NCBI GenBank assembly: GCA_022842585.1 | Contig: JALHPI010000007.1 | Coordinates: forward strand, 1 to 37,375 | Reading direction: 5' to 3' | Source: Minisyncoccota bacterium | GTDB lineage: Bacteria; Patescibacteriota; Minisyncoccia; Phycocordibacterales; Phycocordibacteraceae | Length of the DNA: 37,375 bases | In this document: piece by piece, positions 26,377 to 33,633 of the stretch | Position numbering within the stretch: the stretch's first letter is position 1 | How the letters are laid out: every line of letters starts with the position of its first letter | Translations under genes and position numbers: made by a program | The notes under the pieces: model-generated | Seen by the model: only the letters and a program-made list of their open reading frames with translations | What the model was told of the DNA's origin: nothing | Databases searched by the model: none

Positions 26377-27723
26377 TTAGTTGGAACGGGTCGAGGAAAG
26401 TCGTGCGAGCAGTTCCGAGAACGCTTTTTCGCTGCGCGCGATGATGAGGGTCTCTTTGTCGCGGTACCCGTAGATCATGAGCTGTCTTCCCTGTTCGTCC
26501 TTTAAGACACGCACGTCATGATTATCTATCACCGCGTCTATGAATATGCGCGGCATGCGTATCGGAGCACGTTGGGTACTGGTAGCAGTAGAAGTGCCAA
26601 GAGGCGCTTCCTCAGGATAGTCTGGATAGAAACGGGAAAGGTCGCGCGCGATAGTGCTCTCCCACTGCAGCATGCCCGCAAAGGTCCGCTCATAGGAAGC
26701 GACACGGAACATGAAGAACGGATGGGTTTCGGCATCCGCGCGCACGACACCTACCGTGCTTTGCGGCTCGACGTTGCGAAGAAGGATTTCCGGTGCAGAA
26801 AGCCCCATGCCGGAAATAAGTGCGCCCCCTTCAGCAGGTAGCATCACAGTGGTATTTTTCCCTGTTGTAGATGCATAGGTTACGTACGCGACCGCCACGC
26901 CGCCTTCAGGAAGATTTTCGTTTCGGAGTTCGGAGAGTCCCTGCTGAAGCTCAAACCCGGTTCCTTTTAGTTCTCGGTGTACGTCGGCGAAGATGAGGGA
27001 CGGAACGGACGGAGCGACGATAATCGGTGGGCGCCCGGTGACGAAGAGTACGGAAAAATAGATGCTCGCACCTCCGGCAATCAGAAGCGCGACGGCACCC
27101 GCTATCATTGGGACGTAATTTTTCTTCGGCGCCTTCAGTTGATGCGGCTGGAGTGCGGTTCCCCGTGCATTTTGTTCCGCAGCGAGGATGGAAATCGGAG
27201 TCGCACGTTCCGTCTTCGCCTTTTCGGAGAAATCGCTCTTGTACGTATGGACTGCGGCAGGAGCTTGCACCACTTCTGGTTTTTTCGTTACGGGCGGAAT
27301 GCCAACGGGAGGCGGAGGCGGTGCCGGGGGTCTCATCGATGCTGTAGGCGCAGGCCTTGGTGCTGCATTTTTTTGGAGACGTTTTAGCACTTCTTCCCGT
27401 GTCTCGGCGGTCGACGGGGCTGGTGGGGCTGGGACAGGATCGGGAGCGGCCGGTACGGCTACGGTCTTCCCCGCTGCTTTTGCGCGCAAGCGCTCAAGCA
27501 CCGCTTCCCGCGATTCCTCGGTCGTTGGCGCTTTCGGAATTATCTTTGCCGGAGGAGGAGGTGCGGGAGTAGTAGGGACGGGTGCCGGCGTATTTTTTAC
27601 GTTTGGAGGAAGCGGTTTGCCGGTCAGATGTGCAACGTCGCTTGCGTAGGTTCGAAACGCCGGTTTCGAATCTTCCTGCACTGGCGAAGGCGCATCGTCT
27701 TTGGGTACGACAGGGTCATCCAT
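26377..27723 (-). CDS. Hypothetical protein: Pro-rich cytoplasmic N-terminus, single TM, extracytoplasmic domain
   Basis: Pro-rich N-terminus, TM YVPMIAGAVALLIAGGASIYFSVLF, globular C-terminal region. Confidence 0.6.
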   Translation of the reverse strand: MDDPVVPKDDAPSPVQEDSKPAFRTYASDVAHLTGKPLPPNVKNTPAPVPTTPAPPPPAKIIPKAPTTEESREAVLERLRAKAAGKTVAVPAAPDPVPAPPAPSTAETREEVLKRLQKNAAPRPAPTASMRPPAPPPPPVGIPPVTKKPEVVQAPAAVHTYKSDFSEKAKTERATPISILAAEQNARGTALQPHQLKAPKKNYVPMIAGAVALLIAGGASIYFSVLFVTGRPPIIVAPSVPSLIFADVHRELKGTGFELQQGLSELRNENLPEGGVAVAYVTYASTTGKNTTVMLPAEGGALISGMGLSAPEILLRNVEPQSTVGVVRADAETHPFFMFRVASYERTFAGMLQWESTIARDLSRFYPDYPEEAPLGTSTATSTQRAPIRMPRIFIDAVIDNHDVRVLKDEQGRQLMIYGYRDKETLIIARSEKAFSELLARLSSTRSN

Positions 27724-27802
27724 AAAGGGCTATGACTAAGTATAACCGCAGTGCGCACTATGCGTGCCTACTATTTCTGGAAAACCTAAATGGTAACGAG
27801 CT

Positions 27803-28318
27803 CTAACCGCGATGACCGATAAGAAACTTCTTTGGGTCGTCACACATATCAGTAAATGCGTGCGCCGCTTCCTTTAGTTTTGCGGAAGAAGACTTTCCGA
27901 AAGAAATAACCTCCACCTGGCACCCTTCATTCATATCTAGGTACTCGATAAGCGGCACGAAGTCGCCATCACCTGAGGCAATGATGATGGTATCTAGTTT
28001 CGGGGCGAGCTTTACGGCGTCAATTGCGAGTCCTACGTCCCAGTCAGCCTTCTTGGCGCCGTCTGCGAAGATTTGGAGGTCTTTGACCTTGGTCTCGATA
28101 CCGATTTTCGTAAGCGCATCAAAGAATCCGGTCTCTTCCCCGCTGTCGGTCGAGATGACGTAGGCGATAGCGCGTACGAGGACGCGGTTCCCCACTGCTT
28201 CTGCAAGGACGTTTGCGAAGTTTACGCGGGATTTATAGAGGTGCTTAGCACTGTGATAGAGGTTCTGTGTGTCTATGAAGACGCCAACGCGCTGCGCTGG
28301 ATGTTTTATAACGGGCAT
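27803..28318 (-). CDS. NYN-domain (LabA/DUF88-like) protein
   Basis: RVGVFIDTQNLYHSAKHLYKSRVNF..., KADWDVGLAIDAVKLAPKLDTIIIASGDGDFVPLIEYL. Confidence 0.85.
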   Translation of the reverse strand: MPVIKHPAQRVGVFIDTQNLYHSAKHLYKSRVNFANVLAEAVGNRVLVRAIAYVISTDSGEETGFFDALTKIGIETKVKDLQIFADGAKKADWDVGLAIDAVKLAPKLDTIIIASGDGDFVPLIEYLDMNEGCQVEVISFGKSSSAKLKEAAHAFTDMCDDPKKFLIGHRG

Positions 28319-28344
28319 AAAAAGTAAATATTAAAAATCTTTTA

Positions 28345-28365
28345 AAAAGCGAACGAAGTATCGCT
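28345..28365 (-). terminator. Possible intrinsic terminator between rpsO and the NYN gene
   Basis: Minus strand reads AAGCGA-TACTTCGT-TCGCTT followed by TTTAAAAGATTTTT. Confidence 0.4.
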
Positions 28366-28403
28366 TATATCATACTAGCATTTGCGTCCTTAATCCTAGC
28401 CGG

Positions 28404-28505
28404 AAAGGGTGCAGATACGAGGCACGGGAAGTTCGTTTTTGGAGGCGTATGTGGGTATACGACGGAGAAAACGAACGGGACCCGTAACGAAGTAGCTGCC
28501 CCTTT
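28404..28505 (+). ncRNA. Candidate structured RNA, copy 1 of a 102-nt two-copy element
   Basis: P1 AAAGGG(T)GCAG/CTGCCCCTTT, P2 ACGGG/CCCGT, P3 GTTCGTTTT/AAAACGAAC, P4 CGTAT/ATACG; shares ATACRAGGC and GGGACCCNNAACGAAGTAG with 19669-19770. Confidence 0.65.
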
Positions 28506-28513
28506 ACGGCGGA

Positions 28514-28780
28514 TTACTTCTTGAGGCCGAGTTTTTTGACTACTGCCGTATAGCGGCGCTTGTCGTTCTTTTCCAAATAACGGAGATGGGAACGACGGTC
28601 AGCGACCATCTGGAGAAGACCACGGCGGGAATGATTGTCCTTGTGGTTTTTCTTGAGGTGCTTGGTCAATTCTTCGATTTTGCGACTAAGTAGGGCAACC
28701 TGAACATCCGGAGAACCGGTGTCAGAGTCATGGCGGGCCGAATCTTTAACGACGGCCGTCTTTACGCGCTTGGTTAGCAT
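28514..28780 (-). CDS. rpsO: 30S ribosomal protein S15
   Basis: DTGSPDVQVALLSRKIEELTKHLKKNHKDNHSRRGLLQMVADRRSHLRYLEKNDKRRYTAVVKKLGLK. Confidence 0.97.
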   Translation of the reverse strand: MLTKRVKTAVVKDSARHDSDTGSPDVQVALLSRKIEELTKHLKKNHKDNHSRRGLLQMVADRRSHLRYLEKNDKRRYTAVVKKLGLKK

Positions 28781-28844
28781 GGTCCCCGTACTCTAGCACA
28801 CCTTGCTAAAAAGAGCAAGTGTTTCCTAGTGCTACCTTGGCTCC

Positions 28845-29591
28845 CTAGGGCTTCTTGAATCCCTCAATAGCCTTCAGTATCTCAAGAGGAACGGTAAATA
28901 CGATGGTATTCGACTTGTCTGAGGAGATGTCGTTTATCGATTGCAAGGTTCTCAAGTGGAGGGCGCCAGGTACTTCTGAGAGCATTTTGGCCGCTTGTGA
29001 GACGTTTTGGGCAGCTGCGAGCTCTCCTTCGGAATTGATGATGACTGCACGCTTTTCACGCTCCGCTTCCGCCTGCTTTGCTATGGTGCGTTGCATGTCT
29101 TCCGGCAGGCTGACGTCCTTAAGTTCCACATTCTGAACCGTAAGTCCCCACGCACCCGTCTCTTTTTCGACGATTTCGCGGATTCTGTCTGCAATCCGGT
29201 CACGGCCGGAGAGGAGCTCATCGAGCGTCACTTCGCCCACGATGTTGCGCATCGTGGTCTGGGCATACTGGGAAATGGCATAGCGGAAGTCCTCCACCTC
29301 GATAATGGCTTTCTCCGCATCCGATACCTTGTAATAGATAACGGCATTTACCTGAACGGAGACGTTATCGCGGGTAATGGCGTTCTGGTCAGGCACGTCT
29401 ATGGCCTTAGTGCGCATGTCCACCTTCTGGTAGCTCTGGAAGACGGGGATGATGACGCTCCAGCCCGGACTCATAATTCCTGAAAACTTACCCATAGTGA
29501 ATCGCACGCCACGTTCGTATTGGTTTATCTGGCGAATGCCCGAAATAATAATAAAAAGAATAACCGCAAGGACAGCGATAGGTAGTTCCAT
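28845..29591 (-). CDS. SPFH-domain / stomatin-like protein (slipin)
   Basis: INQYERGVRFTMGKFSGIMSPGWSVIIPVFQSYQKVDMRTKAIDVPDQNAITRDNVSVQVNAVIYYKVSDAEKAIIEVEDFRYAISQYAQTTMRNIVGEVTLDELLSGR. Confidence 0.93.
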   Translation of the reverse strand: MELPIAVLAVILFIIISGIRQINQYERGVRFTMGKFSGIMSPGWSVIIPVFQSYQKVDMRTKAIDVPDQNAITRDNVSVQVNAVIYYKVSDAEKAIIEVEDFRYAISQYAQTTMRNIVGEVTLDELLSGRDRIADRIREIVEKETGAWGLTVQNVELKDVSLPEDMQRTIAKQAEAEREKRAVIINSEGELAAAQNVSQAAKMLSEVPGALHLRTLQSINDISSDKSNTIVFTVPLEILKAIEGFKKP

Positions 29592-29670
29592 ATGTATTTA
29601 GTATATCAATAAACGATACATATGAAGGATATGTACGATATTGTGCGACGCGCAGGATATACTTATATGT

Positions 29671-30579
29671 ATGGATGCAGCCACGATGAAACGGCAATTT
29701 CTCGAATATATCGAGATTGAGCGCGGCCGTGCCGTGAAAACGGTAGAAAACTACGACCACTACCTCACTCGCTTTATGGAATGGGGTCAGATAAAGGGCT
29801 TGGGAGACATAACCGAGGAGAAAATCCGCGAATTTCGTCTCTGGCTGAACCGTCAGCAAGGTACGGCTGGAGGCGCCATGAAGCGTCGGACGCAGAACTA
29901 CTACCTCATCGCCATACGTGCCTTCTTGAAGTTCCTCCGCAAGCGCGGCATGGAATCCATCTCCCCGGAGCGTATCGAGCTCGCGAAACTTCCCGAGCGC
30001 TCGCTCGACCTCATCACGGACGCAGAGCTTGGCCGGCTTCTGAAAGCGGCAGAAGGTACAGATCAGCGCCATTTGCGCGATAAGGCGATGCTCGAACTCC
30101 TCTTTTCTACCGGACTTCGCGTCTCCGAGCTCTGCGCCCTCAATTCCGACATAGACCTCTCGCGCGACGAGGTGTCGGTGCGCGGAAAGGGCGACAAGGT
30201 GCGCGTGGTATTCCTCTCCCCTTCCGCAAAGGATGCAGTCGCCCGCTATCTCAAAGCTCGGAAGGATATGGAAGAAGCGCTTTTCGTAAACATCCTTACG
30301 GTCGGAAAAAATTCTAAGAAAGCCCCTACCCGTCTTACGCCACGCTCCGTGGAACGGATGATAAAGACGTATGCGGCAAAGGCAGGCATCACGAAAAAAG
30401 TCACCCCGCACGTGCTTCGCCACTCGTTTGCGACCGACCTCCTATCAAATGGCGCTGACCTCCGCTCCGTTCAGGCGCTTCTCGGTCACGCTTCTATCAA
30501 CACGACGCAAATTTATACGCACGTCACCGACGCCCATCTGCGCGAGGTGCATAAGAAGTTCCACGGGAAGAATCGCTAA
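29671..30579 (+). CDS. XerC/XerD-type tyrosine recombinase
   Basis: LLFSTGLRVSELCALNSDIDL, TPHVLRHSFATDLLSNGADLRSVQALLGHASINTTQIYTHVTDAHLREVHKKFHGK; full R...HxxR...H/Y set. Start taken at ATG 29671. Confidence 0.95.
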   Translation: MDAATMKRQFLEYIEIERGRAVKTVENYDHYLTRFMEWGQIKGLGDITEEKIREFRLWLNRQQGTAGGAMKRRTQNYYLIAIRAFLKFLRKRGMESISPERIELAKLPERSLDLITDAELGRLLKAAEGTDQRHLRDKAMLELLFSTGLRVSELCALNSDIDLSRDEVSVRGKGDKVRVVFLSPSAKDAVARYLKARKDMEEALFVNILTVGKNSKKAPTRLTPRSVERMIKTYAAKAGITKKVTPHVLRHSFATDLLSNGADLRSVQALLGHASINTTQIYTHVTDAHLREVHKKFHGKNR

Positions 30580-31479
30580 CTACTTAAGGATGATGTTTTT
30601 CGGAGTACCGGTAAGGTAGCTTTCAACGTTCTGAATAAGGAACTCGGCTCCGTTGGCGCCTGCTTGCTCTGTAGCAAATGCGACGTGTGGTGTTACGAGT
30701 ATCTTTTCGTTTGCAAACATCATCTTATAAAAATCATTCTCTATGTCGCCATGAGGCTGTGGGTCGCAATCTATCGCAGCTCCTGCGACGATGCCAGCAT
30801 CAATTGCTTTTATAAGGCCCGCGGCGTCGTATGTGTGAGGTCGCACGAACGAAACGAAGTATGAACCTTTCTTAAATGCCATAAACGCACTCTCGTCGAT
30901 AAGGTTTTTACTCGTAGGGTTTGAGTTGAGTGCGTTTATGACCAAATCTGCAGACTCGGCTTTCTTTCTAATATCGTCGCCACGTCCGAAGAAGTCGACA
31001 TCCATACCGAACGCCTCGCATACTTTCCCTATCTGAGTGCCGATACTCCCCTTCCCTACAATTAATGCCTGTTTTCCTACTAAACTCTGGTGTCGGGCAA
31101 ACGGCACTGGCGCGGTCGTGCGCACTGTGGGTATGAACTTACGGAAGAGAGCCAACACCATAAACATAACCCACTCGACAATGGAGTCCCGGTTGCTCCC
31201 GGAAGTATTCGCGACATATACGCCACGTTCCGCGAGTTTTTTAGAATCGAAACTCCCGAGTTCTATATAGGGGTACGTTACCAAGACATTCTCCAGCTGC
31301 TCGAGATTCTCAAGAAGATAGTCCCCGTCGCTGCAAATGACATCCATTCCCCGCACTTCCTCGAGCCATTTGTCCGAAGAATCAGGAATCGGAATATACG
31401 ACACTTCGCCCACCGCCCCAAGACGTTCTTTTTGCTCTGTTGAAAACCCAAGGTCGCCCACGACTACAATTTTTTTCAT
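30580..31479 (-). CDS. D-isomer-specific 2-hydroxyacid dehydrogenase family protein
   Basis: LVGKQALIVGKGSIGTQIGKVCEAFGMDVDFFGRG, YFVSFVRPHTYDAAGLIKAIDAGIVAGAAIDCDPQPHGD, ILVTPHVAFATEQA. Confidence 0.88.
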   Translation of the reverse strand: MKKIVVVGDLGFSTEQKERLGAVGEVSYIPIPDSSDKWLEEVRGMDVICSDGDYLLENLEQLENVLVTYPYIELGSFDSKKLAERGVYVANTSGSNRDSIVEWVMFMVLALFRKFIPTVRTTAPVPFARHQSLVGKQALIVGKGSIGTQIGKVCEAFGMDVDFFGRGDDIRKKAESADLVINALNSNPTSKNLIDESAFMAFKKGSYFVSFVRPHTYDAAGLIKAIDAGIVAGAAIDCDPQPHGDIENDFYKMMFANEKILVTPHVAFATEQAGANGAEFLIQNVESYLTGTPKNIILK

Positions 31480-31488
31480 GGAGTAATA

Positions 31489-32319
31489 CTACCCCATCAC
31501 CTGATGTGCTTCCTCCTTTGTGGGCACGTGCGCGCCTTCAGCGTCCGTGAAGTACACGATGGCCCAGCGCGCCGCATTTTCTCTAAATACGTTCTCTGAA
31601 GCCTGTACGACGTCGTGCCACGCGGGGCGAAAGCGCATGTCAGTGAGTTCTGGAAGCTGGTATGCAGGCATAAAGAGCGCGATGCCGTCTTTGTGCTCCA
31701 CGGGTGTAAGTGCCGCTTCATCCTTCCCTATCCGGAGCCCGGGTGCACTCTCTGCGAGCGCGAGCGTGGCGCATCCGCGGTCGTAGTGGGCACGTGCGAG
31801 GAAATTCCCCTCCCCGCTTGGCTCGTACTTGAGGAAGCGGAGCGCCGCATACTCCACATATTCTTCGGTTCTCGGGAAGAAACGACCGTACACCTCTGGA
31901 AACTCCACAGAGATGATTTCAAAAAGCTTTTTGCTCGCGCGGAACGCCTCCGCGTGTATTTCTTCTGCGGCTTCAAGGTATGCGGCGGTCTTCGGGTTCT
32001 TGAGGAGGTTACTTCCGGCGAATTCCTTCAAAAGCTTCGGATGGTAGTGGAAGTATTCCTTGAAATCCATCCGTCCTACCTCGTCTTCCTCCCCTGCTTT
32101 GCGTACGTACCCTATTCCCTGTCGGTTTTCCGGACGGTCGTAGAAGTGGAGAGCCTCCTTTTCTTCCTGAGAGACGGTCAGATAGTCGAAAAAGCGCTCG
32201 GCGGCGCTTTCAAGCTTTGCGCGCGAGAGTGTGCACGGTATTTCTGCATAATTCTTGGCCGCAAGCTCGGCGACGAGCGCGTCAAATGACTCTCTATCTG
32301 CTTTTTCAATGCTTTGCAT
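31489..32319 (-). CDS. 2-oxoglutarate/Fe(II) oxygenase-like (isopenicillin N synthase-like fold) protein
   Basis: FLARAHYDRGCATLALAESAPGLRIGKDEAALTPVEHKDGIALFMPAYQLPELTDMRFRPAWHDVVQ: HxD and distal His of the facial triad. Confidence 0.6.
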   Translation of the reverse strand: MQSIEKADRESFDALVAELAAKNYAEIPCTLSRAKLESAAERFFDYLTVSQEEKEALHFYDRPENRQGIGYVRKAGEEDEVGRMDFKEYFHYHPKLLKEFAGSNLLKNPKTAAYLEAAEEIHAEAFRASKKLFEIISVEFPEVYGRFFPRTEEYVEYAALRFLKYEPSGEGNFLARAHYDRGCATLALAESAPGLRIGKDEAALTPVEHKDGIALFMPAYQLPELTDMRFRPAWHDVVQASENVFRENAARWAIVYFTDAEGAHVPTKEEAHQVMG

Positions 32320-32360
32320 ACGCGCATGCTAGCACGTGGCCTTCGGCGTATGAAAAGAAA

Positions 32361-32384
32361 CCGCCGACGCGAAAGCGTCGGCGG
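32361..32384 (-). terminator. Intrinsic terminator of the 33508-32392 operon
   Basis: Perfect 10-bp stem CCGCCGACGC/GCGTCGGCGG with 4-nt loop; minus strand continues TTTCTTTTC, 7 nt after the stop of the last gene. Confidence 0.8.
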
Positions 32385-32391
32385 CAAGTCT

Positions 32392-32775
32392 TCAGTCTGA
32401 GCTAACAGTGTAGTCCGGATATTGCTTCCGTATGAGAGTGACCGAAAGTGCTCGGTCGTCTTCCCTTCCGTATGTCCTGCTTTCTCCGTACAGCTCAATT
32501 CGCTTCCAGTCCACATCTATCCTGAGAAACCCTCCGCCGCTCACTGAAACCCGACGTAGTCTGCGATTCATGACGAGTTCTCGCGGCTCGCCGATATGAA
32601 TCGCGAGATCCTGTAGAAGGTTAAAGTGTCCTCCGGCGCCGGTTGCCCAGACAAGAGTCTTCTTTTCCCCTTGCTCCGATTGGTCGTCCTTGTGGGCGTG
32701 AGCCAGGACGAACGGGAGCATGCGTTGGTTTTTCTCCAGCCAGATGTTCGCTGTCGGCAGCGTTGCAATGTCCAT
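32392..32775 (-). CDS. PHPT1/Janus-Ocnus-like protein (putative protein-histidine phosphatase family)
   Basis: [11 protein letters not shown]...[15 protein letters not shown]...[49 protein letters not shown], compared with human PHPT1 ...AEYHADIYDK...[46 protein letters not shown] (recalled). SD AGGAG upstream of ATG 32775. Confidence 0.7.
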   Translation of the reverse strand: [127 protein letters not shown]

Positions 32776-32807
32776 CTCATTTCTCCTAGTAAGAACAATT
32801 GCTCGAC

Positions 32808-32860
32808 GGATTTTCGAATCGCTTCGAAAACCCGATAGAGGGGAGAAGTTGCCTTCTCCC
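32808..32860 (-). ncRNA. Double-hairpin intergenic element, copy A
   Basis: Minus strand GGGAGAAG-GCAA-CTTCTCCC CTCTATC GGGTTTTCGAA-GCGA-TTCGAAAATCC. Confidence 0.65.
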
Positions 32861-32868
32861 AAGTTCCG

Positions 32869-33210
32869 TCAAAGACGGTTGCTGCGTCTCATCTCGTTGC
32901 GTCCCGGCCTTGTTTGCTTGAGAAGTTCCCAACCAAGCAAGGGCGAAAGCGCGTTTTCGATGAGCCAGACGGCTGCTTCGCCGTAGCTTTCGAAAGCGGT
33001 GCTGCAGTAGGAGCACTTGTTCCCGAGGCCCATCGGCAAGTCGTCCTCGCCGATAAGGACCGCGAGATCGTCGGGCTTCATCGCAAGCAGGTCCGCTACG
33101 GATTTCCTGCCGTCCGCCAGCAAGCGTTGCTGGGCTCCGGGTGCTAGCCGAAGCTCTTCGATTGGAAGCGTTTCAAGGAACTGCTTCATGGTGTCGAGCT
33201 GCATAGTCAT
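32869..33210 (-). CDS. Small protein with an RpoA-CTD-like helix-hairpin-helix segment
   Basis: LPIEELRLAPGAQQRLLADGRKSVADLLAMKPDDLAVLIGEDDLP resembles the alpha-CTD pattern (IEEL-LS-R--N-L---GI-TV-DLL--S--DL). SD GAGGAG before ATG 33210. Confidence 0.5.
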   Translation of the reverse strand: MTMQLDTMKQFLETLPIEELRLAPGAQQRLLADGRKSVADLLAMKPDDLAVLIGEDDLPMGLGNKCSYCSTAFESYGEAAVWLIENALSPLLGWELLKQTRPGRNEMRRSNRL

Positions 33211-33225
33211 GCCGTTCTCCTCGAT

Positions 33226-33278
33226 GGGCTCTCGATTGATTTCGAGAACCCAATAGAGGGGAGAAGTTACCTTCTCCC
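33226..33278 (-). ncRNA. Double-hairpin intergenic element, copy B
   Basis: Minus strand GGGAGAAG-GTAA-CTTCTCCC CTCTATT GGGTTCTCGA-AATCAA-TCGAGAGCCC. Confidence 0.65.
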
Positions 33279-33301
33279 GAGCCAAGCGCCTTTACTCGTG
33301 T

Positions 33302-33508
33302 CTATGCGACACGGATAAAGACCTCATAGCTCCAGTCAGGCTCGCTATCCTTCTGATGCTCAATCCAGGCATGGACGTTAGGAAAATCTCTCCTGACCTC
33401 CATGAATGAAAGGCGCACCGGGGCGCAAGCCACGAAGTAGGTCACGAGATGAATCTCGAGATCTTCTTCGTTTACGTACTGCACGAGTACGCCGACCTGG
33501 TATGTCAT
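33302..33508 (-). CDS. Small hypothetical protein (68 aa), first gene of the structured operon
   Basis: MTYQVGVLVQYVNEEDLEIHLVTYFVACAPVRLSFMEVRRDFPNVHAWIEHQKDSEPDWSYEVFIRVA; SD AGGAGG before ATG 33508. Confidence 0.6.
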   Translation of the reverse strand: MTYQVGVLVQYVNEEDLEIHLVTYFVACAPVRLSFMEVRRDFPNVHAWIEHQKDSEPDWSYEVFIRVA

Positions 33509-33545
33509 GTATTCCTCCTCTGGAAATGACTTTACTTCTGCATAA

Positions 33546-33622
33546 AGTATGGCTTTATACTTGCGTAATGTCAAATATATGTGATGATAAAATATTGACA
33601 TTAAAACGAGCAAATATATAGT
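33546..33622. promoter_or_regulatory. Divergent promoters with shared dyad between TrmB and the three-gene operon
   Basis: Plus: TTGACA 33595-33600, 16 nt, TATAGT 33617-33622. Minus: TTGACA (33574-33569), 17 nt, CATACT (33551-33546). Both -35 boxes lie in the inverted repeat AATGTCAA (33567-33574)/TTGACATT (33595-33602). Confidence 0.7.
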
Positions 33623-33633
33623 ATTTAGGAAAT

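Noticed and set aside
29488-30423. 311-aa minus-strand ORF antisense to the Xer recombinase
   Set aside because: The plus strand encodes a complete tyrosine recombinase; the antisense ORF is a mirror of its codon bias.
31615-32289. 224-aa plus-strand ORF
   Set aside because: Antisense shadow of the 2OG-oxygenase-like gene with no recognisable features.
32786-33016. Upstream extensions of the small operon ORFs as listed in the track (e.g. 32862 and 33285 starts)
   Set aside because: They would translate the 53-nt hairpin elements; internal ATGs at 32775 and 33210 have good SD sequences, so the elements are treated as non-coding.
32841-33278. Reading the GGGAGAAG-GYAA-CTTCTCCC hairpins as intrinsic terminators
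   Set aside because: No U-tract follows (CTCTATY instead), and they lie between co-directional genes with a real terminator only at 32361-32384.
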